This document shows, piece after piece, positions 9,157 through 16,720 of a stretch of 64,000 bases of DNA. Origin of the DNA: Pseudomonas sp. Bout1 (lineage in GTDB: Bacteria > Pseudomonadota > Gammaproteobacteria > Pseudomonadales > Pseudomonadaceae); assembly GCF_034314165.1 (NCBI RefSeq), contig NZ_JAVIWK010000001.1:2557001-2621000 (forward strand), written 5' to 3'. The position numbers and the translations under genes were made by a program. The notes below the pieces were generated by a model, which worked only from the letters and a program-made list of their open reading frames with translations, had not been told where the DNA came from and did not search any database. The first letter of the stretch is position 1. Each line of letters opens with the position of its first letter.

Positions 9157-9287
9157 GGATCCGTCAGCTAAGGGTAGGTCAGGATAGCGGTTGTTGGAAG
9201 AGTTAATCGCTTAAAGGTCTTATTTTACTGGGGTTTATGATTCTATAGAGGTGTTGTGAGAACTATGGATGTCTAGTGCTTAACTGA

Positions 9288-9332
9288 ATGGGGTGCTAGG
9301 GGTCGAGTGTTCGAATCACTCCGTCCCGACCA
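9288..9332 (+). tRNA. tRNA-Pro(GGG) 3' fragment, attachment core
   Basis: The segment starts at the anticodon loop (ATGGGGTGC), continues with the variable loop, the T-arm GAGTG-TTCGAAT-CACTC and the acceptor 3' strand CGTCCCG-A-CCA. It corresponds to the 3' part of the proline GGG tRNA. The 5' half (D-arm and acceptor 5' strand) is absent, so it is not a functional tRNA but the copy left by integration into tRNA-Pro. Confidence 0.85.
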
Positions 9333-9348
9333 TATTTTTCAATGACTT

Positions 9349-9378
9349 AGGCCAATGTTCACAGCATTGGCCTTTTTC
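9349..9378 (+). terminator. Rho-independent terminator after the tRNA fragment
   Basis: The hairpin AGGCCAATG / CATTGGCCT has a 7-nt loop and is followed by TTTTC on the plus strand. It probably terminated the original tRNA-Pro transcript. Confidence 0.75.
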
Positions 9379-9382
9379 ATGT

Positions 9383-9402
9383 GCGTGACTTTTGCGTGAC
9401 TT
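9383..9402. repeat. Direct repeat GCGTGACTT x2 beside the prophage integrase
   Basis: GCGTGACTT occurs at 9383-9391 and 9394-9402, between the attachment core and the 3' end of the prophage integrase. These are candidate arm sites of the phage attachment region. Confidence 0.5.
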
Positions 9403-9411
9403 GTCGTTTTC

Positions 9412-10590
9412 TCACGCCTGCTTCCTCTTCAAGATTGTCAGAACCGGCCCGCGAGAATCGGTTGCTGATACCATGTTTGCAGCTTCGATCAGATGCCCGA
9501 GTTCAGCGCCCGAGTAGTGACTGGTGATGCTGCCGTTCTTGTGCCCCAGAAGGGCCTTGCGATCTTCTTCGGTTACGCCTGCCGCACGCAGGCGGCGGCC
9601 AAATGTGTGCTTGAGGTCATGAATCCTTATGGATGCATAACCTGGGTGAGCGGGGCGAAGGTTTTCCTCCTGCCAGAGTTTCGCCGCTCTCACCCGCGCC
9701 TTCTTCCAGGCCGAGTCGTTCATACGGTGCATAGCGGTACCGTTGTAAGGGAAAACCCATTCCTTGCTGATACCGCGCTGCTTTTCAATGATCGACCTGG
9801 CCACGCTATTCAGCACCACCAGCCTCTCGTCACCGTTCTTCACGCCGGAGCGCTCATGCCGGCCACCGAAGTCGGCCGGTATCAGAAATACGCTGGTGCC
9901 CAGTTCCGGTACCGCGATCTCCCAATCCCACCTCAGCTTGCAAACCTCCTGCTCCCGCGTCCCAGTGTTCACCTTGAACAGCGCCATCGTTTGCAGGTGG
10001 GCCGGCAACTCTCCAAAAAGAATTGATTGCTCCGGCCACGACATTGGGTACGGCTTGCGGCTCGATTTCTTCTCTTCCAGTTTCGTGAGCATCGGCACGC
10101 TATCCAGCCACGGCCTACGCTCATCATCTCTCCACTTCCTGGCACACAACGACAAAACCCGAACCACACGCTCGATCGAGATATTCACCGTTCTGTTGCT
10201 GACACCTTTCTTCACCTTTCCGCATTCCAGCTTCTTTGTCGCCAGCCTGTCCTTGATGAAAGGCACCAGGGCTTGGTCATCAATGTGGGTCAGCGGCATG
10301 TCGCCAATGAAAGGATCCAGCTGTGAAAGGTGATGGGCAGATAGCTTGATTGACGGCTGGTCTTTGAACTCCAGCAAGAAGCGAGTCGCCGCCTCCCGCC
10401 AGATTCTCACCTTCTTTACTCCATACACCTTCTGTTGGCGGATCTGCTCAAGCCGGTAGATCAAGTAGCGCTCCGCTTCCTCCCGGTCACCAGTTCCAGT
10501 GCTTTCGTAAAGTCGTTCTCCGTTGATTTTCTTGTCGATGTGCCAGATACCTTTCCGCTGAGAGAGGCCTGTGATCGATTTTCGCGCCAT
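9412..10590 (-). CDS. int: Prophage tyrosine integrase
   Basis: A 392-residue integrase with its 3' end 80 bp from the tRNA-Pro core, a common phage layout. Catalytic residues: Arg I in NTGTREQEVCKLRW, Lys near RSGVKNGDERLVVL, the box HDLKHTFGRRLRAAG and GHKNGSITSHYSGAEL with the Tyr. In the HxxR box the usual Arg is Lys (HDLK), while FGRRL supplies nearby Arg residues. ATG at 10590 has AGGAG upstream. The start overlaps the 3' part of the putative excisionase, so the two are co-expressed from the leftward operon. Confidence 0.95.
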   Translation of the reverse strand: MARKSITGLSQRKGIWHIDKKINGERLYESTGTGDREEAERYLIYRLEQIRQQKVYGVKKVRIWREAATRFLLEFKDQPSIKLSAHHLSQLDPFIGDMPLTHIDDQALVPFIKDRLATKKLECGKVKKGVSNRTVNISIERVVRVLSLCARKWRDDERRPWLDSVPMLTKLEEKKSSRKPYPMSWPEQSILFGELPAHLQTMALFKVNTGTREQEVCKLRWDWEIAVPELGTSVFLIPADFGGRHERSGVKNGDERLVVLNSVARSIIEKQRGISKEWVFPYNGTAMHRMNDSAWKKARVRAAKLWQEENLRPAHPGYASIRIHDLKHTFGRRLRAAGVTEEDRKALLGHKNGSITSHYSGAELGHLIEAANMVSATDSRGPVLTILKRKQA

Positions 10591-10847
10591 GATTTATCTC
10601 CTTTCTGGCGCTCGCTGCGGGGCGATTGTTGCTCCGTTGCGCCTTTTTTATCAATCGACTTTGCCTCGACATATGCCGTTGCCCAGTCGTCAAGCTCCTG
10701 CCGATCGAACCCTACGCCGCGGCCGCCAATGGGAAATTCGCTCACGTAAGGCCGGACGGTTTCGTCGAAAATTGCGCGACACATACCTAAATAGCCTGGT
10801 GCTTCCTTTGCTCGTATGAATCGGGGTATCAGTTGCTGTGCCCCCAT
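10461..10847 (-). CDS. Putative excisionase / small DNA-binding protein
   Basis: A 128-residue protein starting MGAQQLIPRFIRAKEAPGYL. The segment IRAKEAPGYLGMCRAIFDETVRPYV...IGGRGVGFDRQELDDWATAY has the layout of AlpA/MerR-like winged helices (residues about 8-60). The rest is basic, polar and low in complexity. ATG at 10847 has GGGAGG 6 bp upstream. It overlaps the integrase start by 130 bp. Position next to int suggests excision control; that role is inferred. Confidence 0.65.
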   Translation of the reverse strand: MGAQQLIPRFIRAKEAPGYLGMCRAIFDETVRPYVSEFPIGGRGVGFDRQELDDWATAYVEAKSIDKKGATEQQSPRSERQKGDKSWRENRSQASLSGKVSGTSTRKSTENDFTKALELVTGRKRSAT

Positions 10848-10849
10848 AG

Positions 10850-11071
10850 CTACCTCCCGCCGGCCGCAGTGGGCCGCGCTGTCTTGATGATGTGAACGAC
10901 CAGGCTGAAGGTGACCAGCATCCAGCCGCAGGTGCCGGCGAAGGCGTAGAGGATGTCGGCTGTTTCGCCGTCCGCCAGAAGGTGGGGGCCGAGCCAAAAG
11001 AACCAGCAGCCGCTACCGACCAGGTACAGCAAAGCGCCCAGCAGGATCAGGGTGAGTTTGATTGCGAACAT
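10850..11071 (-). CDS. Small membrane protein, two predicted TM helices
   Basis: A 73-residue protein with two hydrophobic stretches (about residues 4-27, LTLILLGALLYLVGS, and 40-63, ILYAFAGTCGWMLVTFSLVV). Its stop codon lies inside the ribosome site of the putative excisionase gene, so it belongs to the leftward operon. I do not recognise a family. Confidence 0.65.
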   Translation of the reverse strand: MFAIKLTLILLGALLYLVGSGCWFFWLGPHLLADGETADILYAFAGTCGWMLVTFSLVVHIIKTARPTAAGGR

Positions 11072-11107
11072 ATGGTGTCCTTGCCGCGCTGGGCGGCAGA
11101 AGGTTGG

Positions 11108-11647
11108 TTAGGTGGTGGCTTTCTTGATTGCGGCCCGCGCGTCGAACATGGCGTAGTACAGGCGGTGGAAGATCGCGCAGCTCGGATCTTCGTGATCGTC
11201 TCCGCCGTGTTCGAAGATGCCGTCGATGGTGCCGCTATAGTTGCTGGCAATCTGCTCGCATTCGTCTGCCACTTGGGTGAGCGCTGTCAGTGCTTTCAGC
11301 AGTTGCTCGCTGCTGGCGCGTTCCTCGCGACCGATATCCCAGAACCGCTGACCCCAGTGATCCGCTGGCGGCGGGTTCGTGTTCTGGGCGCCCATGGCCA
11401 GAGCCCCGACAATCGCGTCACACAGGTCGCGCTTGTAGGCGTTGTCGCCGTCGATACTCAGGCCGCGCCGGCGCAGGGCGCTGACCACATCGTTTCGATC
11501 CAGGCCCTGATCTTCCAGGATGATGTCTCGCTCTGGCTCGCCCGGGGTGACAATGACCAGGGCAAGCTTGGCGCCTGGCGGGCAGTAGCCGCTGAGTTTG
11601 ACCAGGGCGTCGTTGGCTGCTTCGTGAAATCGCTGAACTGCTGACAT
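11108..11647 (-). CDS. Phage protein of unknown function
   Basis: A 179-residue soluble protein starting MSAVQRFHEAANDALVKLSG at 11647, with a GAGG ribosome site. A 9-residue longer frame lacks one. No motif is recognised; the composition is acidic with a helical middle part. It lies in the leftward early operon. Confidence 0.65.
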   Translation of the reverse strand: MSAVQRFHEAANDALVKLSGYCPPGAKLALVIVTPGEPERDIILEDQGLDRNDVVSALRRRGLSIDGDNAYKRDLCDAIVGALAMGAQNTNPPPADHWGQRFWDIGREERASSEQLLKALTALTQVADECEQIASNYSGTIDGIFEHGGDDHEDPSCAIFHRLYYAMFDARAAIKKATT

Positions 11648-11696
11648 AGGAATACCTCGCCCGCCGCTCACCGGCAGGCATGTAGGGGGATTGGGG

Positions 11697-12053
11697 TTAG
11701 GGCTTGGCTTTCGAGGCGCGCTCGCAGTCGGCGGCCAGCTTTAACAGGTTGCGCGTGGTCGGCCTGAAGCCTTCCGTGTTCGGGAAGAACTGATGTTCAT
11801 GGCCGTCCGGGTAGACCGCGAAAGGGCCATGCCAAGGCCAGTGCGACAGCCAGTCAGCCCAGGTGGTGAAAGCGTCCTCGCCATCACCCTGCCAGTCAGT
11901 TCCGCCACCAACGGATAGGACGTGACTCACCCGTGTGTTTTGCTTATAGGCCAGACGCGACGGCTCATCCTTGTCGATCCAGGCCCGGCGATAGACAGAC
12001 GGGCAAAGACGCACAAGGCCCTTGCTCAACTTCTTCTCGATGCGGGCCTTCAT
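11697..12053 (-). CDS. Phage protein of unknown function
   Basis: A 118-residue protein rich in Trp (DWQGDGEDAFTTWADWLSHWPWHG), preceded by a basic N-terminus (MKARIEKKLSKGLVRL). Its ATG overlaps the stop of the 18-codon frame upstream (ATGA), so translation is coupled. The function is unknown. Confidence 0.65.
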   Translation of the reverse strand: MKARIEKKLSKGLVRLCPSVYRRAWIDKDEPSRLAYKQNTRVSHVLSVGGGTDWQGDGEDAFTTWADWLSHWPWHGPFAVYPDGHEHQFFPNTEGFRPTTRNLLKLAADCERASKAKP

Positions 12054-12106
12054 GGCCTCGGCCCCTTGTAGATGAAGACGTAGGCGAACCAGAGGGTGGC
12101 GATCAT
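12050..12106 (-). CDS. 18-codon hydrophobic micro-ORF
   Basis: The frame MIATLWFAYVFIYKGPRP sits exactly between two genes: its start overlaps the upstream stop by one base (TGATG) and its stop overlaps the next start (ATGA). The tight coupling suggests it is translated, either as a tiny membrane peptide or only as a relay that passes ribosomes on. Confidence 0.45.
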   Translation of the reverse strand: MIATLWFAYVFIYKGPRP

Positions 12107-12552
12107 CAGTAATCTCCCCAATTCAACCCCTGGATGTATTCGCTCGGGATGGTCACGGCCTCGGTCGGCACGGTGCTTTCGACTTCATGGTTGCCGAAGT
12201 AGCCGATTGCCGCCTTCGCACGCTCCATGGACAACTGGGCATGCTTCATCTGCCATGCTTTGCGGGCCTTGTACGAGCGCAGTGCCAGCGCCTTCTTGGT
12301 GTAGGCGAAGCGCCGACCCCACTCGCCACCTTCTTTCAGCACGCGCTTGCGACGTTTCTTGATCGCCTCAGCAGTCCAGCTGTATTGAGGACCTTTGACC
12401 ATCGCGCAGGTATGGGTGTCGCCGATGTAGTAGCACTGTTCGGTTTCGCCGATCACCTGGTAGGTGATGCAGTGAACCTCAACGCCTTCTGGGCCGATGG
12501 TGTCGATGAAGCGGTAGTGGTCCGGCCAGGCTTTCGAAGTTTCTTCAGGCAT
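12106..12552 (-). CDS. Phage protein of unknown function
   Basis: A 148-residue protein. The N-terminal half carries YQVIGETEQCYYIGDTHTCA, a pattern of beta strands with two Cys. The C-terminal half is basic and helical (KKRRKRVLKEGG...YKARKAWQMKHAQL) and could bind nucleic acid. It belongs to the leftward operon, after the hairpin at 12615-12634. No family is recognised. Confidence 0.65.
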   Translation of the reverse strand: MPEETSKAWPDHYRFIDTIGPEGVEVHCITYQVIGETEQCYYIGDTHTCAMVKGPQYSWTAEAIKKRRKRVLKEGGEWGRRFAYTKKALALRSYKARKAWQMKHAQLSMERAKAAIGYFGNHEVESTVPTEAVTIPSEYIQGLNWGDY

Positions 12553-12614
12553 GACTTCGTCCTTGCCACTATAGCGGCTGACTTTGAAGGGGGAGGGGTT
12601 ACAGGTTTTGCGGG

Positions 12615-12634
12615 AGGAGTACGGATGTACTCCT
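12615..12634. other. Perfect 8-bp hairpin at a gene end
   Basis: AGGAGTAC-GGAT-GTACTCCT forms an 8-bp stem with a 4-nt loop. On the minus strand it overlaps the stop codon of the gene ending at 12633. There is no T-run, so this is more likely an RNA processing or stability hairpin than a terminator. Confidence 0.5.
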
Positions 12635-13232
12635 ATCGGGATTTGGCGCTACGTTTGCGAAATTCGTAAACCATGCTGCGCAGATCTACCAGTGACTCCT
12701 GCAGATCACCGCGGGCAGAGTCGATATTCTCAAGCAGCTCACCTTCGCCGTCGTCACCGCCTTCATCGCAGGCCAGGAGCGCCGGGCCGTATGACTGGAA
12801 CTTCGCCAGCACGTCATCGGCGGACTTGGCCATGTATTCGGCGTGCTCGATGGCGTAGTCCTTGTTGGATCGCTCGCCGGAGGTAGGCGCTGCATCGCAA
12901 AGCCCAAGCACCCAATCAATCCATTCCTTGCGCTGTCTGTACTGCGGTTGGTCGTCGTCAATCGATTTGACCATGTAGTGCGGGCTGCGGTTGATTGACC
13001 GTACCGCACTGACCAACTCGTCCCAGCGCTCATCCGCTGCGGTCAGGCGCTGTTGCAGTTCCTTCTCCCGGCGTTCCGAGGCAACGCAGCGCTCGGCAGC
13101 GTCCAGAAAGAGGCGGGTTGCTCCGTCGAAGGCCGAGGCGAGCACAACCTCAGGCCCGTGCGGGTCGTAGCTGATGCGGTTTCCATCTTCGGAAAGCATT
13201 TTCACGACTTTGTATCGATGAACTTCGCTCAC
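12633..13232 (-). CDS. Phage protein of unknown function, coiled
   Basis: A 199-residue acidic protein (MSEVHRYKVVKMLSEDGNRI). The long helical part ERCVASERREKELQQRLTAA looks like a coiled coil. The ATG overlaps the previous stop (ATGA at 13229-13232). Such EAD/Ea22-like early proteins are common in lambdoid phages; no enzymatic motif is visible. Confidence 0.65.
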   Translation of the reverse strand: MSEVHRYKVVKMLSEDGNRISYDPHGPEVVLASAFDGATRLFLDAAERCVASERREKELQQRLTAADERWDELVSAVRSINRSPHYMVKSIDDDQPQYRQRKEWIDWVLGLCDAAPTSGERSNKDYAIEHAEYMAKSADDVLAKFQSYGPALLACDEGGDDGEGELLENIDSARGDLQESLVDLRSMVYEFRKRSAKSR

Positions 13233-13591
13233 GAGTCATTCCTCGTTACCAGATCATGGGCATTCACAACCGGCGGGGTGATCGCAACCTCGCGGCTGAC
13301 AGCGGACATCATGCCGATGGAGCCATCCTTGAGGATTGCCGGCACGCCCAGCACGTGGCATACGCGACCACTGAGCGGAGAGCCCATCGGCATGGTCAGG
13401 TAGATGAGTCGCGAAAGCAGATCAAGCACAAGCTCAGGGTCAGCGATGGTCTCTTCAAAGAATTCGATAACCTCATCCCACAGGTCGTTGTCCTCATCGC
13501 GCCCGCCGAACTTTTCTGGATAGGCTGCAATCGTTAGTTCGTATTGTTCCAGGTCGTCGATAATTTTGAAATTTTCAGGAATGTGGCTCAT
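13229..13591 (-). CDS. Phage protein of unknown function
   Basis: A 120-residue protein starting MSHIPENFKIIDDLEQYELT at 13591, with GGAAAT upstream. A longer frame to 13678 has no good ribosome site. It is acidic with a hydrophobic C-terminal half (LVLDLLSRLIYLTMPMG). It is coupled to the next gene by ATGA. Being first after the plus-strand cargo gene at 13708, it may depend on readthrough from the main operon. Confidence 0.6.
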   Translation of the reverse strand: MSHIPENFKIIDDLEQYELTIAAYPEKFGGRDEDNDLWDEVIEFFEETIADPELVLDLLSRLIYLTMPMGSPLSGRVCHVLGVPAILKDGSIGMMSAVSREVAITPPVVNAHDLVTRNDS

Positions 13592-13707
13592 ACGGATTTC
13601 CTTGCCGGGCCATGCCCGGGCGGTGGAGTGGGGCTGGTTTATGATTCGGTTTTCCGATGGGCGCGATGCGGTCTGCACGCTATAGTTGCGATGGATAAAT
13701 AAGGCGC

Positions 13708-14142
13708 ATGGACATGCTTAAAGAGTTTTGGTTTTTCATTGAAACAAACAGCGGAGCGCTTGGCTTTACATTGGCGTTCGTGACCGGTTGCTGGGGTGTT
13801 TGGAATTACTTCAACATTAAAAAAGCTGAGGAGGAAACCAGACAGTTCCAGGCCTTTCACCTAATGATCAAAGGTTTGGTCATGGGTGAGGGCCATAGCC
13901 CGGATCCGTATGTGGATCAGCAGCTTGCAGTCATTTACGAGCTGAGGAATTTTCCCCAGTACTACCCTGTCACACTACGAATTCTGGAGCGCTCGAAGAA
14001 AAGTTGGAGAAGTGGTTCTGGTTGGTTGGGGCCAACGCTAATCGCAGAAGCAGACCTAACCATCGAATTTATAAAAAGAAAGTCGATATCAGAGTCTCAC
14101 TATCTGAAAACATGCTGGTACCTGCCAAACAGGAAGGGTTAG
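13708..14142 (+). CDS. Membrane-anchored cargo protein on the opposite strand
   Basis: A 144-residue protein with one predicted membrane helix (about residues 16-37) followed by a cytoplasmic domain starting NIKKAEEETRQFQAF. ATG has AAGG 6-9 bp upstream. It runs against the leftward early operon and its end overlaps the PP-loop gene end by 4 bp. That layout is typical of an independently expressed lysogen gene (moron). No family is recognised; a role in exclusion of other phages is possible but unproven. Confidence 0.6.
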   Translation: MDMLKEFWFFIETNSGALGFTLAFVTGCWGVWNYFNIKKAEEETRQFQAFHLMIKGLVMGEGHSPDPYVDQQLAVIYELRNFPQYYPVTLRILERSKKSWRSGSGWLGPTLIAEADLTIEFIKRKSISESHYLKTCWYLPNRKG

Positions 14143-15002
14143 TCGCCGCAGAAACAGTCGATGTCTTCTGAGTAGCCAAACGCATCCATCTGGCCTTTGT
14201 AGTTTTCGGCGTACCAGGCCAGATGGGAGTATTTCGGGCGGTCCATGCGGAACACCTGGTTGAATTTTTCCTCCAGGCCGGACCAGAAGATCACGCGCTC
14301 TGGCTCGGCCTGGATGGCCTTGAACAGCTTGTCTTCGCCCTTTTTCCAGCACAAATCGCAGTTGCCTAGGTCTGAATCCATACCGAGGTCAAAGTCCTGC
14401 ACCTGCCAGAAGGCCGCCACATTTTCCTTCATAATGCCCGCGGTGTAGGATGGGCAGACGCTGTCCCAGCGAGCGCCGCCCTTTGCGTTAGCGGCCATCA
14501 TGCGGTGGTAACGCCCTGGTTCATCCTTTCGAATGCCAATCACGCAATCCCACTCGTCGTAACCCAGCGAGCGCATATGCTTCTCGCCGATCTTGATCTT
14601 CAAGTAGGCGGTGCACGCGTTGTTAGAAAAGTTGGGCAACCACATCGGCAGTCCTTTTTCCTGCGCTCGGTACGCGGCAAAGTAGTCCAGCATCATGGTG
14701 AAGGGTTCGCCGTTGCGGCTTGCGGTTTCGAAGTCCACCAGCTTGTACCAGGGGGCGTCATCCGGCTGCCCGTATACTCGGCACCACTCCATCCAGGTAA
14801 CGTGCACATCCCAGCGCTTGGCCATCTGGTCGATGAATTGCAGCGTTTCTTCGCGCTCCTTACCGGTGTTCTGGAAGCACAGATGTACATCTTGCGGTAG
14901 TACGCCGCCGTGGGCCTCGAGGATCTTGTAGACCATGTGCCCGCTGGTGCGACCGCCGCTGATGCCGATCTGAGCCGGGCCGATGATCTTGTAGGGATTC
15001 AT
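14139..15002 (-). CDS. PP-loop ATPase, PAPS reductase-like phage protein
   Basis: A 287-residue protein of the phosphoadenosine phosphosulfate reductase/ATP pyrophosphatase family. The nucleotide loop is IGISGGRTSGHMVYKIL (residues 12-28, SGGxTS form), followed by the adenine-contact region LCFQNTGKEREET. C-terminal cysteines (CDLC, and CFCGD at the end) could hold a metal or Fe-S cluster as in DndC-like members. Phage versions are common but their substrate is not settled: sulfate activation, tRNA thiolation and DNA modification are all possible. Confidence 0.85.
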   Translation of the reverse strand: MNPYKIIGPAQIGISGGRTSGHMVYKILEAHGGVLPQDVHLCFQNTGKEREETLQFIDQMAKRWDVHVTWMEWCRVYGQPDDAPWYKLVDFETASRNGEPFTMMLDYFAAYRAQEKGLPMWLPNFSNNACTAYLKIKIGEKHMRSLGYDEWDCVIGIRKDEPGRYHRMMAANAKGGARWDSVCPSYTAGIMKENVAAFWQVQDFDLGMDSDLGNCDLCWKKGEDKLFKAIQAEPERVIFWSGLEEKFNQVFRMDRPKYSHLAWYAENYKGQMDAFGYSEDIDCFCGD

Positions 15003-15042
15003 AATTGCTCCAGACAGCCGATTGCCTCGCCGGCTGGCGTGA

Positions 15043-15061
15043 TTCGTTGATATGGGGTATT
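15043..15061 (+). promoter_or_regulatory. Repeated upstream element, copy 1
   Basis: The 19-bp sequence TTCGTTGATATGGGGTATT occurs here, 24 bp before the start at 15086, and again at 15286-15304 before the next plus-strand gene. As the only shared sequence ahead of two cargo genes, it is probably their promoter or a common operator. Confidence 0.6.
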
Positions 15062-15085
15062 GGTGCGACTCACAAAGGAGCCGGT

Positions 15086-15265
15086 ATGGATACGAACAAG
15101 CTGCTCAAAATTCTGATTGCCACCAACTTGATCACGCTGATTTTGGCGGGAGTTTCTGCGTACTACGCCATGGATGCCCGGGACATTGCCGATGACGCTT
15201 ACTCGGCAGCAGAGTCCGCCAGTAGTCACGCGAGCAATGTTGAGGACATCCTCAACAGCCGGTGA
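15086..15265 (+). CDS. Small single-TM protein
   Basis: A 59-residue protein starting MDTNKLLKILIATNLITLIL, with AGGAG 7-11 bp upstream. A membrane helix spans about residues 7-29, followed by an Ala/Ser/Asp-rich tail that may form a coiled coil. It is expressed against the surrounding operon from its own upstream element. The function is unknown. Confidence 0.65.
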   Translation: MDTNKLLKILIATNLITLILAGVSAYYAMDARDIADDAYSAAESASSHASNVEDILNSR

Positions 15266-15285
15266 CTGGTTCAGGTGTTGGTGTT

Positions 15286-15304
15286 TTCGTTGATATGGGG
15301 TATT
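15286..15304 (+). promoter_or_regulatory. Repeated upstream element, copy 2
   Basis: This is the second exact copy of the 19-bp element at 15043-15061, 38 bp before the start at 15343. GGAGCCGG also recurs downstream of both copies. Confidence 0.6.
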
Positions 15305-15342
15305 ACGGGTGACCGGCATGGAGCCGGATCAAGGAGTGATTT

Positions 15343-15633
15343 ATGTCATTTGAAGAAGATGATGGCCAAAGCGGATATGTCAGTGAACTTCTAGAAGGCG
15401 GTTACTTAGAGGGAGCTGAAATAGGAGCTGCGAAAGCATTCCTCGCAGGCGGAGATCTTTCACCGCCCCAGCAATACGTCTTTGATAGCTTCGTCTTGCG
15501 CAAGCATGAGCCAGGTGCGTGCAAAAGGTGTCGTAACGGTATCGACTGGCCCGAGAAATACGAATCCAAGCACAACGGCGGTTTCTGCGGTTACTGCGCA
15601 AATGTAATTCATAAGGCGGATCGGGACGATTAA
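15343..15633 (+). CDS. Small zinc-ribbon protein
   Basis: A 96-residue protein starting MSFEEDDGQSGYVSELLEGG. The C-terminal half has CKRC...CGYC, spaced like a zinc ribbon (about residues 59-85). AGGAG lies 8 bp upstream. It shares the 19-bp upstream element with the preceding cargo gene. No precise family is known; a regulatory or nucleic-acid-binding role is plausible. Confidence 0.65.
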   Translation: MSFEEDDGQSGYVSELLEGGYLEGAEIGAAKAFLAGGDLSPPQQYVFDSFVLRKHEPGACKRCRNGIDWPEKYESKHNGGFCGYCANVIHKADRDD

Positions 15634-15644
15634 TTGGAGCGAAG

Positions 15645-16205
15645 TTAAGCCGCTTGTCGCTGCTCAAGCACTTTCTCGCGCGCTGACTCAAACTCGCTGC
15701 CGAGGATCTCGGCGGCGCCCTCGATGTTTTCGTTTCCATCCTCTAGCCGTAGGCCGAGGTTCAGGTACACGACCCGGTCCAACTCGAAGAACACACCGCC
15801 GCACATCCACAGTGCTCCCGGGTTCAGGCCGATTGCCTCCCAGGCTTCGTCCATATCGATGCTGGCAGGACAATGTTCCTTCCAGAGAGCCGACAGGCGT
15901 TCATGCTCGGCGACCTGGGCGGCGCGCGCTTCCTTTGGCGTTCCTTTCGCAGGCTTGGCGCTTGAGCGCAAAGCGCGGTAGCCGTACTGATCGGGGCGGC
16001 ACCAGTGCACGTCCAGCTCGCGGCTATCACTGAGCTTCACGCCACCAACATAGCTCCGATTGCCCGACCGCATCGGCGAGGCTGCACCACCAAACACCTG
16101 GCCAAGCTTGGCGCGCTGGGCGTCCCACTCTTTGCGTTTGGCGTCCCAGGCGATTACTGCGGCAACCACGGCCGGGGCGGCGGTCTTGTACATGTAGTTG
16201 CTCAT
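15645..16205 (-). CDS. Phage protein of unknown function
   Basis: A 186-residue protein with a helical N-terminus (VIAWDAKRKEWDAQRAKLG) and a basic centre. Its start region belongs to a 36-bp sequence repeated ahead of the gene at 17317. It is part of the leftward operon; no enzyme motif is seen. Confidence 0.6.
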   Translation of the reverse strand: MSNYMYKTAAPAVVAAVIAWDAKRKEWDAQRAKLGQVFGGAASPMRSGNRSYVGGVKLSDSRELDVHWCRPDQYGYRALRSSAKPAKGTPKEARAAQVAEHERLSALWKEHCPASIDMDEAWEAIGLNPGALWMCGGVFFELDRVVYLNLGLRLEDGNENIEGAAEILGSEFESAREKVLEQRQAA

Positions 16206-16235
16206 GGATTATCTCCAGTCAGGCGCCGCCCTCCG
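16200..16235 (-). repeat. Duplicated translation leader, copy 1
   Basis: A 36-bp stretch including the start codon and the GGAGATAATCC ribosome site of the gene at 16205 is repeated exactly at 17312-17347. It marks a shared leader copied between two unrelated early genes. Confidence 0.75.
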
Positions 16236-16349
16236 GTTACCGGATGCAGCGAGTAGGGTGGGTTGTATTTACCGTTCAGCTGTTAATGGATGTCACAAAG
16301 TCAGATGTTTCCTACTCTCTGGCGACATCCAAAATAGAAGGGCTAGATC

Positions 16350-16613
16350 ATGAGTAGTCGCCAACTTGAAGACGCACAGGAATATCGCCGCAATCAGATT
16401 CTCGGTGATCACATCGGCCTTACCGCGGAGGAGGTTGGTGAGTACGTCACCGACATCCAGGAACAGGACAATGGCACCGGCCTCGTGATTTACGTTTCTA
16501 TCGCCACTCCTGCTGAAGTCCGGGCGAGAATCGATGGTTTGGAAGACAACCTTTATCTATACACCGGCCCGATTGATTTCGACGAAGAGAGCGACGATGA
16601 GCAGCCGGCCTAG
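16350..16613 (+). CDS. Small acidic protein
   Basis: An 87-residue strongly acidic protein (MSSRQLEDAQEYRRNQILGD, ending DFDEESDDEQPA). AGAAGGG lies 8-14 bp upstream. It is another plus-strand gene in the leftward operon, so it is probably separately expressed. High negative charge is typical of DNA-mimic or anti-defence proteins, but nothing more specific supports that. Confidence 0.55.
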   Translation: MSSRQLEDAQEYRRNQILGDHIGLTAEEVGEYVTDIQEQDNGTGLVIYVSIATPAEVRARIDGLEDNLYLYTGPIDFDEESDDEQPA

Positions 16614-16720
16614 TTAACTCGTCTCGACTCCGGTTTTGGCGAATTCTTCAAGCTGTAGCGAGTGCTTTTCCCTGACTACGATCTCCGGTCCGAAGTGGGC
16701 AGACTCTTCGGAGAGGCGTG

